Of a stretch of 58,214 nucleotides of DNA, positions 1-8,644 are shown piece after piece. Where the stretch lies: assembly GCA_036803205.1 (NCBI GenBank), contig DAIRUS010000004.1, positions 1 through 58,214 on the forward strand, given 5' to 3'. A program made the translations under genes and the position numbers. Position 1 is the first letter of the stretch; each line of letters opens with the position of its first letter. The notes below the pieces were generated by a model, which saw only the letters and a program-made list of their open reading frames with translations, was not told where the DNA came from and searched no databases. The DNA is from DAIRUS01 sp036803205. GTDB taxonomy: Bacteria > Patescibacteriota > Minisyncoccia > Minisyncoccales > GBS-2.

Positions 1-637
1 GATAATTTTTACTAACGGTAGTTAAAAAATCGGAATTTAAAATTCCCTGTTGTAAAATGTTAAAATCATTATTTTGATCCCTAATTTTTAGGCTCTCAAT
101 TTCATCTCCTTTTAAACCAAGAAAATCTAAAATTTCTCTTGGATTCCATTTTCCCTGATTTGATAAATTATGAATTGTTAATAAAGTTTTAATTTTAATC
201 TTTTTAATTTTAATTAAAGAAGGTAAAATAGCTGTCTGCCAATCATGACAATGAATTATTTTAGGAAACCAATTTAAAACTGATAAAACTTCTAAAATTG
301 CCTTAGAAAAAAACAGAAACCTTTTAATTCCTTGGAAATTGCCAAGGTAAATTCCATTTTCTCCAAAATATTTTTTATTTTCTAAAAGATAAATTGGAAC
401 TTTATTTTCTGGTAAAAAGCCTTGATAAATATTTATTTTCTCTTCTTTGACTTTAATTTCTTCAGTAATCAATTCAAATTTATATTTTTCAGAATCAATT
501 GTTTGATATTTTGGCAAGCAAATTCGAATATCTACTCCTAATTCTTTTAGAGATTTTGGCAAAGAACCAATGACATCTCCCAATCCTCCAACTTTGGCTA
601 TCGGAGCACATTCAGAAGCGATGAATAAAACTTTCAT
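1..637 (-). CDS. glgA: Glycogen synthase, GT5 family (C-terminus cut by window edge)
   Basis: The minus frame is open from an ATG at 637 to the window edge, giving about 212 residues. It begins MKVLFIASECAPIAKVGGLGD, the GT5 N-terminal signature with the KxGGLGD loop whose lysine contacts ADP-glucose. Further in are ICLPKYQ and the HCHDWQT motif with a LLTIHNL strand, all typical of the starch/glycogen synthase catalytic domain. The family adds glucose from a nucleotide sugar to alpha-1,4-glucan in the cytoplasm. Its start overlaps the 3' end of the upstream kinase gene by 26 bases, so it closes a four-gene glycogen cluster that includes a second GT5. The C-terminal Rossmann half is outside the window. 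Confidence 0.9.
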   Translation of the reverse strand, partial: MKVLFIASECAPIAKVGGLGDVIGSLPKSLKELGVDIRICLPKYQTIDSEKYKFELITEEIKVKEEKINIYQGFLPENKVPIYLLENKKYFGENGIYLGNFQGIKRFLFFSKAILEVLSVLNWFPKIIHCHDWQTAILPSLIKIKKIKIKTLLTIHNLSNQGKWNPREILDFLGLKGDEIESLKIRDQNNDFNILQQGILNSDFLTTVSKNY

Positions 638-1643
638 ATTTTTTCAAATATTGATTTATTTTTTCTAAGAGTCCTCTTATTCGAATGAAATAGGCCTTTT
701 TTTCTTCTTTTCTGAGTACAGGCCAGCCTTCGTGAGCCAAGCCGGTATAATAATTTAAAGCATTAAGAAAGACCTTTGCTAGATATTTATTTAATATATA
801 TTTGAGTTTTAACAAATTCCAACCGACCATTTCAGTATAACTTTTTAAAAAAACATGTTGATATTTTTTTATATCTTCTTTGGCTAAAGATACGGGCCAA
901 ATAGATTTAGGAAACTCAAAACAAGAACAAAACGAGGCTAAATCATATAAAATAGGGCCAAAGCCCATTTTGTCAAAATCAATTAGAATAATTTTATTTT
1001 CCTGAATAATAAGATTTCCTGTATAAAAATCCGCATGTATAAAAGAAGACTCTTCTTCTAATCTTTGAATGAGATGTATCTTCTTGAGGGGGAAAAAATT
1101 GACAAGCCGAGGGAAAATTTTTTTAATTCTTTTATATGTCTTTAGATAATCTTCTAAATCAAAAATTAAAGCTTTTTTCTTAAACTTAATATTTTTAAGA
1201 GAATGTATTTTAAAAAGGAATTTGGCAATCTCTTGCGAAAATTTTGGAGAATATTGATTTTTCTCAAGAATTAAAGAGAGAGGCTCGCCTTGTGCCTCTT
1301 CATATATAAAAAGACCAGTTTCCTCTACATAATCAAGTGGTCTAGGAACTAAAAATCTACCCTTACTAAAACCGCTCTCATAAAGATGCTTCATAATCTT
1401 GTAGCTCCACTTTTTCGAACCATCAACTTTAGTTGTACCTCGAATAATTTTAAAACTACCGTCAGAGAAAAAAATTTTATATCTTGCTAAACAAGTTCTT
1501 TGCGCCCAATCTGGAGAAGTTCTTTCTATCTCTATTTTGGAAATTTTTTTGTTTTTAAAGGAAGGAAAATAAAAATTCTTTTTTTCCTCAAAAAGTTTTT
1601 GAATATATTCTTTTTCTAAAATTTTAAATATATCAGCTTTCAT
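612..1643 (-). CDS. APH/choline-kinase-fold phosphotransferase in the glycogen cluster
   Basis: This protein of about 343 residues has the aminoglycoside/choline kinase fold. The catalytic loop HADFYTGNL (Asp near residue 207 counting from the upstream ATG at 1649) is followed by IDFDKMGFGP, the Mg-binding segment. An ATG at 1643 gives a 4-base ATGA overlap with the GH57 gene upstream, so I prefer it to the ATG at 1649. Substrate cannot be read from the sequence. The family includes antibiotic, choline, homoserine and maltose kinases. Its place between alpha-glucan enzymes suggests a sugar or oligosaccharide substrate, for example maltose, but that is inference. Resistance to aminoglycosides is not indicated by this context. 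Confidence 0.75.
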   Translation of the reverse strand: MKADIFKILEKEYIQKLFEEKKNFYFPSFKNKKISKIEIERTSPDWAQRTCLARYKIFFSDGSFKIIRGTTKVDGSKKWSYKIMKHLYESGFSKGRFLVPRPLDYVEETGLFIYEEAQGEPLSLILEKNQYSPKFSQEIAKFLFKIHSLKNIKFKKKALIFDLEDYLKTYKRIKKIFPRLVNFFPLKKIHLIQRLEEESSFIHADFYTGNLIIQENKIILIDFDKMGFGPILYDLASFCSCFEFPKSIWPVSLAKEDIKKYQHVFLKSYTEMVGWNLLKLKYILNKYLAKVFLNALNYYTGLAHEGWPVLRKEEKKAYFIRIRGLLEKINQYLKKYESFIHRF

Positions 1644-3136
1644 AACCATACCTTTCTACTCTCGGGCTGACCAGGTTCAATTTCTCTAAATTTTTCCTTA
1701 TATTTGCTAAACAATTCATTCAATTTTGGATCCAATTTTTTAAATTTATCAGGCAATTCCACTCTTAAAAGATCAACCACATGCATTAGGTCGTAAATAT
1801 CATTCTTTGTTTCTAATTTCCAGATGGCATCTCTCCATAAAATTGCCCTTTCATAGTTTTTCTTTTTTGCTGCCTCTATCATTCTTTTTTTAATTAGGGA
1901 AATAATAGTTTTGTAAACCTCTACTCCACCAACTTCAAGAGTTCTTTCCTTAAATGGTATTCTCACCGCCTCTTTATATTTTTTTGCCAAAAGACCAATC
2001 TTTCCACTCCTCTGCCACCAGAATGACATAGAAAGGATATCTCGATAATATTTTTCTCCTTTCTTTAATTCTTCTTTATTTCTTAAAAGAGGTTTTAAAG
2101 CTTTAAATAAAGCCCAGGCTCCTTTTTCAATCATTTCAATACTCCACCAAGGTTCTCCACTGGCCCAAAAAAATTGGTCAGAAGCCATTGCTCTATCTAG
2201 CTTTTTTAAAACTTTTTCTGAATATTTTCGTTTCTTTGTTAAAGAACGGAGATAATTTAAAAATCTCCATTGAAGCTGGTGAATTCTATTTTTGGGATTT
2301 TTCCAAGAGTAAAATTGGAGACCTTTTTCAATATCTTCTGAAGTAGAGGCCCAGGTTGAAACAAGAGGTGAAATTTGACCTTCTACTTTAAAATATTTTG
2401 GAAGCTCAGAAAGAAAAACCTGTTTTGGCTTCTTCAGAGAAACTATTCTAAACAAAGATTTTTCCAATCCTGGCCGATGATGACCGAAGGTTTCTCCATC
2501 CATGGCTGTAACTAAATATATATTCTTATTAATCTCCTCACCTAATATCTCATAAAATTCCTGTTTATTTCTGACGAGAGCTGACATGATACAATTAGAA
2601 ACACTTCTCTCTCTAAAAACCACTACCAGGTTTGTATTCTCTAAGTAAAATAATTTATCCTTTGGGGCATCTGCCTTTCCTCCTTTAAAAGAGATTTCAT
2701 CTAAAAGAATTAAGGGATAACCTAAAGAGGAAATTATTTTCCCTATTTTAGGAGAAAAACCCATTTCCGGTGGAAAAAAACACTTAGGCTGATAGGTCTC
2801 TTTAAAATATTTTCTATTGGTTTTATTATTTTCTTTAATTTGTCTTATAATTTCTTCTTTAGTTAGAAATGGCAATAGGGCGTGATATTTAGCGCTTTCG
2901 GTAAACTCTAACTTTTTTTGTTTAGCTAATTCATAGATTGTCTCAATTACATCCTTGTAACCTTTTTTAATTAAAAGTTCGGTTAATCCAGCATTAATAT
3001 TTAAATTAATTTTTAGGTCTTTGATATTTAACAATCCCTTAAATAAAGGGCGATAACATTCATTGACAATTCTTTCTAGAATTTCCTCTGATTGATCAAT
3101 TGGTTGATAAATATGTAAAAAATTTGCCCAAATCAT
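1640..3136 (-). CDS. GH57 family alpha-amylase / 4-alpha-glucanotransferase
   Basis: This 498-residue protein shows the GH57 motifs: HIYQP near residue 8 (motif 1), CFFPPEMGFS with Glu124 as candidate nucleophile, and AMDGETFGHH with Asp213 as candidate acid/base. The two positions agree closely with the catalytic residues known in the Thermococcus 4-alpha-glucanotransferase. There is no signal peptide, so it should act on cytoplasmic alpha-glucan by hydrolysis, transfer or branching; the sequence alone does not decide which. It overlaps the upstream glycogen synthase by four bases (ATGA) and the downstream kinase by four, indicating one operon. Confidence 0.88.
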   Translation of the reverse strand: MIWANFLHIYQPIDQSEEILERIVNECYRPLFKGLLNIKDLKINLNINAGLTELLIKKGYKDVIETIYELAKQKKLEFTESAKYHALLPFLTKEEIIRQIKENNKTNRKYFKETYQPKCFFPPEMGFSPKIGKIISSLGYPLILLDEISFKGGKADAPKDKLFYLENTNLVVVFRERSVSNCIMSALVRNKQEFYEILGEEINKNIYLVTAMDGETFGHHRPGLEKSLFRIVSLKKPKQVFLSELPKYFKVEGQISPLVSTWASTSEDIEKGLQFYSWKNPKNRIHQLQWRFLNYLRSLTKKRKYSEKVLKKLDRAMASDQFFWASGEPWWSIEMIEKGAWALFKALKPLLRNKEELKKGEKYYRDILSMSFWWQRSGKIGLLAKKYKEAVRIPFKERTLEVGGVEVYKTIISLIKKRMIEAAKKKNYERAILWRDAIWKLETKNDIYDLMHVVDLLRVELPDKFKKLDPKLNELFSKYKEKFREIEPGQPESRKVWL

Positions 3137-4638
3137 GAAGAAAGTGCCCTTTTATACAATTGGAAATATTTTTTGGCCGAAGCCTCCCAGGAAAAATCAG
3201 CTGCCATTGCTCTTTTTATCAATTGCTGCCAGATTTTTTTGTGTTTGAAAGTTTCCAAAGCTCTCACAATTGCTCCAAAGAAGGTATAGGAATGAAATTT
3301 TTCGAAAATGAAGCCAGTTCCAGTATTTTTTATTGGATCGAAATCTTCAACTGTATCAGCTAAACCTCCGGTTTTTCTGACAACCGGTATCGAACCATAT
3401 CTCATTGCCTCCATTTGGGTAATTCCACAGGGTTCAAATTTAGATGGCATCAAAAAGATATCTGAACCAGCAAAAATATGCCTGGCTAATGTTAAATCAG
3501 ACATTAAATGACAACCAACCTTTTTTGGAAATTTTTTATTAATTTCTTCAAAGAAACTCCGATATTTTGGCTCTCCTCCACCAACAATGACAAATTGAAC
3601 ATTAAACTCAGAAAGTAAAATTTCCAAAATTGGAAATAAAAGATCTATTCCCTTTTGCTCTTCCAATCTGCCAACCATTCCCAAAATTGGAATATTTTCC
3701 GAAACTTCGAGATTGAACTCCTTTTGAAGATGAATTTTATTCAATATTCTTTTCTGGAGAGTTCGGATATTGAAATTAACCGGTATCAATTTATCAGTCT
3801 CTGGATTTAATTCCTGATAATCTAAACCATTTAAAATTCCAAAAATTTTTGTTCTCACTTCCTTCAAAAGATCTTCCAATCTCTCACCATATTCTTTGGT
3901 TAAAATTTCTCTGGAATAGGTTTCAGAAACGGTATTTATAAAATCAGAATAGATAATTCCTCTTTTCATGAAATTTTGCTTCAATAATCTTTCTGAAAAA
4001 AAAGAGGCAATTGGCGATTTTCCATCATCAAAATCTAATTCGGAAACAAATCGATGATCAAAGATTCCCTGATGGTAAAGATTGTGAATTGAAAAAATTG
4101 TCTTGATTTTGTTTAAAACTGAATCATTTTTATAATTTACCTTCAAATAATTTGGTAAGGCTCCGGTATGCCAATCAGAACAATTGATAATATTTGGAAT
4201 CCATTCTGAATTTCTTAAAAATTCTAAAACACCCCTTGATAAAAGAACAAATCTAATTGGATCATCAGAATAACCATAGACATTTGATCTTTTTTCATAA
4301 TATTCCATATTTTCCAAGAAATAGATTAGGCAATCGGGTTCCTCAGGTAGATATTTCTTAATATTACAAATTAAAAACTTTTTTTCCTCAGCTTCTTCAT
4401 CAGTTGGAACCTTTAATCCCTCAATGACCATTTCCATTGGATATTTTTTCTCATCAATTTTTCCATATTTTGGCATAAAAATCCGACAATCTATTCGCAG
4501 TTTTTTTAAGGCTCTAGTTAATGAAAAAATGGCCATTCCCAAACCACCAACCTGAGCATAGGGAAAAACTTCAGCTGCCACAAAAAGAACCTTTAAAGGT
4601 TTTTTAAAAAGAAACTTTTCTGGAATTAAATCTGGCAT
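3133..4638 (-). CDS. glgA: Glycogen synthase, GT5 family (second copy)
   Basis: This 501-residue GT5 enzyme begins KVLFVAAEVFPYAQVGGLGM and carries a CSDWHTG motif. Its C-terminal domain has ILGMVGRLEEQKGIDLL and the nucleotide-sugar site SKFEPCGITQMEAMRYG. It should extend alpha-1,4-glucan. The N-terminal loop reads QVGGLG, where the cluster's other GT5 and most homologues have KxGGL, so the lysine that contacts the ADP-glucose phosphate is replaced by Gln. It is the first gene of the four-gene cluster, with tRNA-Ser lying upstream in the same direction. Confidence 0.9.
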   Translation of the reverse strand: MPDLIPEKFLFKKPLKVLFVAAEVFPYAQVGGLGMAIFSLTRALKKLRIDCRIFMPKYGKIDEKKYPMEMVIEGLKVPTDEEAEEKKFLICNIKKYLPEEPDCLIYFLENMEYYEKRSNVYGYSDDPIRFVLLSRGVLEFLRNSEWIPNIINCSDWHTGALPNYLKVNYKNDSVLNKIKTIFSIHNLYHQGIFDHRFVSELDFDDGKSPIASFFSERLLKQNFMKRGIIYSDFINTVSETYSREILTKEYGERLEDLLKEVRTKIFGILNGLDYQELNPETDKLIPVNFNIRTLQKRILNKIHLQKEFNLEVSENIPILGMVGRLEEQKGIDLLFPILEILLSEFNVQFVIVGGGEPKYRSFFEEINKKFPKKVGCHLMSDLTLARHIFAGSDIFLMPSKFEPCGITQMEAMRYGSIPVVRKTGGLADTVEDFDPIKNTGTGFIFEKFHSYTFFGAIVRALETFKHKKIWQQLIKRAMAADFSWEASAKKYFQLYKRALSS

Positions 4639-4643
4639 AATTG

Positions 4644-4730
4644 CGGAGGCGAGAGGATTTGAACCCCTGATACCCTTTCGGGTATACGTGATCTCCAGTC
4701 ACGCCCGTTCAACCACTCCGGCACGCCTCC
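4644..4730 (-). tRNA. tRNA-Ser (anticodon GGA)
   Basis: On the minus strand, GGAGGCG (4730-4724) pairs with CGCCTCC to form a perfect acceptor stem. The anticodon arm CGTGA-CTGGAGA-TCACG gives anticodon GGA. A long variable arm, TATACCCGAAAGGGTATC, shows a class II tRNA as expected for Ser. The T arm has loop TTCAAAT and the discriminator is G. CCA is not encoded, so a CCA-adding enzyme is needed. Confidence 0.96.
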
Positions 4731-4775
4731 AAAATAATAAGGAAAGCGCTTCTCTTGTCTACTTTTCCGCTTAGA

Positions 4776-5675
4776 TTAAACTGACATTTCTCTTAAAATT
4801 TTAATTCTTTCTTCAGCCGGAGGGTGAGTCATAAAGAGTTTGGTAAACCAACTGATTTTTTGTTCGCCACGAAAAGGGTTAGCAATATACAAATGAGCGG
4901 TGGCATCATTGGCTACTCGTAAGGAATTAGGGTCAGCGGAAATTTTTTCTAAAGCTCGGGCCAAACCTTCCGGATAACGAGTCAGCAAAGCGCCTGAGGC
5001 GTCGGCTAAAAATTCTCTCTTTCTGGAAATGGCTAATTTAATTAGAGTCGCAGCCAGAGGAGCTAAAATTGCGGCAATGATAGCAAAAAACATTAAAATT
5101 GCTCCAGTAGAATCTCTTCCTCTTCTTTGGTCCCTGCTCCAAAAGCTAATTCTTAAAAAGAAATCAGAAAGCAAAGCGATTACGCCAACTAAAACTACCA
5201 CCACGGTTTGTAATAACATATCTTTATTTCCAATATGAGATAATTCATGGGCAATCACTCCTTCTAATTCTGTTCTTTCCAATTTTTCTAAGAGTCCCCG
5301 GGTAACCGCTACTACGGCATGATTTTTATCTCGACCAGTGGCAAAGGCATTGGGCTGGGGTTCTTCAATAATATAAATTTTTGGCAAAGGAAGGCCGGCG
5401 GTAAGACAAAGGTTCTCTACTAGTCGATATAATTCTGGATTGTCCTCTTTTCTAATTGGTTTCGCTCTGGTCATTGCCAAAACAATTTTATCTGAATACC
5501 AATAACTCAAAAAACTCTGAAAGAAGGCAAAAAAAACTGCCAAATACAAAAAAAACAGGCTATTAAAAAGTTGGGAAAAAAGCCAGCCAAAAAAGATAAT
5601 CATCACCAAAAAAACGGTTGTTAAAATCCAGGTCTTGCGAATATTTGATTCGGCATGAGTATATAAAGTAGCCAT
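4776..5675 (-). CDS. htpX: HtpX-like membrane zinc protease (M48)
   Basis: This is an integral membrane protein of about 299 residues with the HExxH zinc motif as AHELSHIGNKD. There are two N-terminal membrane segments and a further hydrophobic pair after the active site, the standard HtpX layout; it degrades damaged membrane proteins. I place the start at the ATG at 5675, giving MATLYTH, which matches the usual N-terminus. An in-frame TTG at 5693 would add six residues. The lemA gene lies 81 bases upstream in the same direction, and htpX-lemA pairing is common in bacteria. Confidence 0.92.
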   Translation of the reverse strand: MATLYTHAESNIRKTWILTTVFLVMIIFFGWLFSQLFNSLFFLYLAVFFAFFQSFLSYWYSDKIVLAMTRAKPIRKEDNPELYRLVENLCLTAGLPLPKIYIIEEPQPNAFATGRDKNHAVVAVTRGLLEKLERTELEGVIAHELSHIGNKDMLLQTVVVVLVGVIALLSDFFLRISFWSRDQRRGRDSTGAILMFFAIIAAILAPLAATLIKLAISRKREFLADASGALLTRYPEGLARALEKISADPNSLRVANDATAHLYIANPFRGEQKISWFTKLFMTHPPAEERIKILREMSV

Positions 5676-5756
5676 AAGATAATTAAGATTCAAAAATCAT
5701 CCGATTTTATAAGTAATATTCGGAGGAACCTGAATTCTAAATCCACAATTGTTATG

Positions 5757-6335
5757 TTAGCTTTTTTTGTCAGCAAGGTCAAATTTAACAGTTGGAACTT
5801 CTTTTTCGGTAACTTCAGCTAATTCAAAAAATTCCATTTTCTGAAAATTAAAAAGAGAGGCAACAATCCGGGCAGGAAAACTTTCTATCAAAATATTTAA
5901 ATCCCTGACGTTTCCATTATAAAATCTTCTGGATGCCTGAATTTTGTCTTCGGCATCTCTCAGCTCTCTTTGTAATTCCAAAAAGTTGGTTGAGGCCTTC
6001 AAGTCCGGATAATTTTCAACCACGGCAAACAATGTTTTTAAGGTTCCAGCTAAGAAATTTTCTGCCTCGGCAATTTCTTTTGGATGACCGGCTTGCTCAG
6101 CCGAAATTGCCCTTGCCCTGGCTTCAGTCACTTTCTCAAAAACTCCTCTTTCATGAGCAGCATAGCCTTTTACCGTCTCAACTAAATTTGGAATTAAGTC
6201 ATATCTTCTCTTTAACTGAACATCAATGTCTGCCCAGGCTTCTTTGGCCCGATTCTTAAGAGTAACCAAGCGATTGTAAGTTAAAATCACCCAGAAAACC
6301 AAAACAACAATAATAACTAAAAGAATTTGAATCAT
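5757..6335 (-). CDS. lemA: LemA family protein
   Basis: This 192-residue protein has one N-terminal membrane helix (IQILLVIIVVLVFWVILTYN) followed by NRLVTLKNRAKEAWADIDVQ and LKRRYDLIPNLVETVKGYA, the LemA signature, and then a helical bundle. The family is membrane-anchored with no established biochemical activity. Here it precedes htpX, as in many genomes, so a shared role in envelope quality control is plausible. It is transcribed separately from groEL, from which it is divided by a strong hairpin at 6481-6517. Confidence 0.92.
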   Translation of the reverse strand: MIQILLVIIVVLVFWVILTYNRLVTLKNRAKEAWADIDVQLKRRYDLIPNLVETVKGYAAHERGVFEKVTEARARAISAEQAGHPKEIAEAENFLAGTLKTLFAVVENYPDLKASTNFLELQRELRDAEDKIQASRRFYNGNVRDLNILIESFPARIVASLFNFQKMEFFELAEVTEKEVPTVKFDLADKKS

Positions 6336-6480
6336 AAAATTTTTCTCTACTTTAAATTTTTTCGACCTTTAAACCAGCTTGCCGATTATAGTTTTGAGTA
6401 CTAAATAAAAACTGAAAATATTCTTTTAATAAGAGCAAAAGGTGGGGGGAATATATAATTATTATAACAAATTTTTTGGA

Positions 6481-6517
6481 AAAACAAACCCATCGCTCAA
6501 AACGATGGGTTTGTTTT
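6481..6517 (-). terminator. Intrinsic terminator after groEL
   Basis: This is a perfect 15-bp inverted repeat (6481-6495 against 6503-6517) with a 7-base loop, located 27 bases past the groEL stop. On the minus strand the stem ends in TTTGTTTTTCC. The arms are rich in A/T outside a CCCATCG/CGATGGG core, so it may also stop transcription from the plus side. Confidence 0.85.
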
Positions 6518-6543
6518 ATTATTTATTAGACATAAGTTGCCAA

Positions 6544-8157
6544 TTAGTACTCTTCAGGTATTGAAGGGGTTTCCTTTTTCTTCTCTTCTGGTTTCTCAGC
6601 CACTACTGCCTCGGTGGTCAAAAGCATAGCGGCAGCTGAAGCCGCATTTTCCAAGGTAGTCCTAACCACTTTTGTTGGATCAATAACTCCGGCTGAAACC
6701 AAGTCTTCAAATCGCAAGGTTTGAGCATTAAAACCGAAATTGCCTTCTTTTTCTTTCACTTTATTTGCTACCACCGCTCCATCCATTCCTGAATTTTCAG
6801 CAATCTGGTGGATTGGTTTTTCTAAAGCCTTTTTTAAAATGTTCAATCCGGTCTTTTCATCACCACTCAATTCTATTTTTTCCAGAGCCGAAATTGATCT
6901 TAAAAGAGCCACCCCCCCACCTGGTAAAATTCCCTCTTCAATGGCTGCTCGGGTAGCATTGAGGGCGTTTTCGGTCTTTTTCTGTCGGGCCTTTTGTTCA
7001 ATTTCAGTAGCTGCTCCAACCTTAATTACTGCCACTCCTCCAGCCAATTTCGCCAATCTCTCTTGCAATTTTTCTTTGTCAAACTCTGATTCAGTAGTTT
7101 TTAATTCATTCTTAATTTGTTTGATTCTGGCATCAATATCTTCTTTCTTTCCTTTTCCTTCAATAATGGTTGTCTTCTCTTTTTCTGCCACTACCCTTCT
7201 GGCTTTTCCCAATTGGTTCAACTGAATATTTTCCAACTTCAATCCCAATTCTTCGGAAATTACCTGGGCACCCGTGACTATCGCAATATCTTGTAACATT
7301 TCTTTTTTTCGATCACCAAAGCCCGGAGCTTTCACTGCCAGGGCGTTAAAGATTCCTCTTAATTTATTAACCACCAGAGTGGCTAAAGCGTCTCCTTCTA
7401 CTTCCTCGGCAATAATGACCAATTCCTTTTTGCCGGTCTGAATCACTTTTTCTAAGACCGGCAAAATTTCCGTCAAGGCAGCAATTTTTTTATCAGTGAC
7501 CAGAATATATGGCTCCTCTAAAATTGCTTCCATTCTTTCAGGATCAGTAATCATATAAGGCGAAATATATCCTCGGTCAAATTGAAGACCTTTAACAATC
7601 TCTTTTTCCAAGCCAAATTTTTTTGATTCTTCAACCGTAATCACTCCATCTTTTCCCACCTCCGAAAAAACCTCAGCAATTAAGTTTCCTACCTCCGGAT
7701 CCAAAGAAGCAATCGTGGCTACTTGAGCAATCTCCTCTTTTTTTGAAATTGGTTTTGAAAGTTTCTTTAAATTCTCAACAACGCCTTTAACACCTTTTTC
7801 AATTCCTCTTTTAAGAGATAAGGGATCGGCACCAGCAGCTACATTTTTAAGACCCTCGGCAACAATAGCCTGAGTTAAAACGGCAGCAGTGGTTGTGCCA
7901 TCACCAGCAGCATCTGAGGTTTTTTCGGCTACTTCTTTTAAAATCTCGGCTCCTAAATTTTCCACCTTATCTTCTAACTCAGTCTCTTTAGCAATCGATA
8001 CTCCGTCATCACAAATCTCAGGCGCCCCAAATCCTTTATCTAAAACCACCAGTCGGGCTTTGGGTCCCAAGGTAATTTTCATGGCATTGGTCAATTTATT
8101 AATCCCAGCCAGAAGTTTTTTTCTGGCCATCTCGTCAAATAAAAGTTGTTTAGCCAT
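6544..8157 (-). CDS. groEL: Chaperonin GroEL (60 kDa)
   Basis: This 537-residue group I chaperonin starts MAKQLLFDEMARKKLLAGIN. It carries the ATP-binding GDGTTT motif near residue 87, ITLGPKARLVVLDKGFGAP, and the late GGGVALLR motif. It assembles into double rings that fold client proteins with GroES. The C-terminus ends KKKETPSIPEEY and lacks the Gly-Gly-Met repeat tail of E. coli GroEL. It is co-transcribed with groES (24-base gap) from the CIRCE-controlled promoter at 8539-8569. Confidence 0.98.
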   Translation of the reverse strand: MAKQLLFDEMARKKLLAGINKLTNAMKITLGPKARLVVLDKGFGAPEICDDGVSIAKETELEDKVENLGAEILKEVAEKTSDAAGDGTTTAAVLTQAIVAEGLKNVAAGADPLSLKRGIEKGVKGVVENLKKLSKPISKKEEIAQVATIASLDPEVGNLIAEVFSEVGKDGVITVEESKKFGLEKEIVKGLQFDRGYISPYMITDPERMEAILEEPYILVTDKKIAALTEILPVLEKVIQTGKKELVIIAEEVEGDALATLVVNKLRGIFNALAVKAPGFGDRKKEMLQDIAIVTGAQVISEELGLKLENIQLNQLGKARRVVAEKEKTTIIEGKGKKEDIDARIKQIKNELKTTESEFDKEKLQERLAKLAGGVAVIKVGAATEIEQKARQKKTENALNATRAAIEEGILPGGGVALLRSISALEKIELSGDEKTGLNILKKALEKPIHQIAENSGMDGAVVANKVKEKEGNFGFNAQTLRFEDLVSAGVIDPTKVVRTTLENAASAAAMLLTTEAVVAEKPEEKKKETPSIPEEY

Positions 8158-8181
8158 ATTTTTAGTTTATAACTTCCAAAA

Positions 8182-8472
8182 TTACTCTATTATTGCCAAT
8201 ATATCTTCTTCTTTGGCAATTAAATATTCTTTGTCATCGACCTTTATTTCGTTTGGCCCATATTTGGTAAACAAAACTTTTTGGCCAGGCTTAACTTCTA
8301 TTGGAATTATTTTGCCTGAAGTCGTCTTTCGGCCCGGACCAACTGCTATCACTTTTCCCTGTTCAGGCCTCTCTTTTTCTGCCGTCTCGGGAAGTAAAAT
8401 CCCTGTTTTAGTTTTCTCTTCTTCTTTGATTGGTTCGATGAGAATATGGTCGGATAAAGGTTTAATTTTCAT
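8182..8472 (-). CDS. groES: Co-chaperonin GroES
   Basis: This 96-residue protein begins MKIKPLSDHILIEPIKEEE, followed by a mobile-loop region (KTKTGILLPETAEKERPEQG) and KVLFTKYGPNEIKVDDKEYL. All are standard Cpn10 features. It caps the GroEL cavity as a heptamer. It is the first gene of the groESL operon; its ATG lies about 60 bases downstream of the predicted transcription start, with the CIRCE-like operator in between. Confidence 0.97.
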   Translation of the reverse strand: MKIKPLSDHILIEPIKEEEKTKTGILLPETAEKERPEQGKVIAVGPGRKTTSGKIIPIEVKPGQKVLFTKYGPNEIKVDDKEYLIAKEEDILAIIE

Positions 8473-8501
8473 AGATTATTTTGAAGAATATAATTTTAAT
8501 T

Positions 8502-8528
8502 TTAGCAATTACGACCTTTGAGTGCTAA
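8502..8528 (-). promoter_or_regulatory. CIRCE-like operator of groESL (HrcA site)
   Basis: TTAGCAATT (8502-8510), a 9-base spacer, then GAGTGCTAA (8520-8528). The CIRCE consensus is TTAGCACTC-N9-GAGTGCTAA, so 16 of 18 arm positions match and the spacer is exact. It lies between the -10 box and the groES start. The binding protein HrcA is not encoded in this window. Confidence 0.9.
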
Positions 8529-8538
8529 TTTCTTAATA

Positions 8539-8569
8539 ATTATATTAATCAGACAAAAACTTTTGTCAA
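8539..8569 (-). promoter_or_regulatory. groESL promoter
   Basis: On the minus strand TTGACA (8569-8564) and TATAAT (8544-8539) are perfect -35 and -10 hexamers. They are separated by 19 bases, somewhat longer than the usual 17. The predicted start of transcription falls just before the CIRCE element. Confidence 0.75.
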
Positions 8570-8644
8570 GACCTTTTGATTTTTAGAATTGTCTTTTTTA
8601 GACACTAGAAAAATAAAAAGGCGACTAATTTCTATTAAATAAAT

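Noticed and set aside
612..1643. Aminoglycoside resistance gene
   Set aside because: Only the general APH kinase fold is visible; the glycogen-operon context points to a metabolic substrate.
4734..4739. TATTAT as promoter -10 for tRNA-Ser
   Set aside because: It stands only three bases from the mature tRNA start, so transcription would begin inside the tRNA.
6740..7225. 161-residue plus-strand frame within groEL
   Set aside because: It is an antisense shadow of groEL with no ribosome-binding site or recognisable motif.
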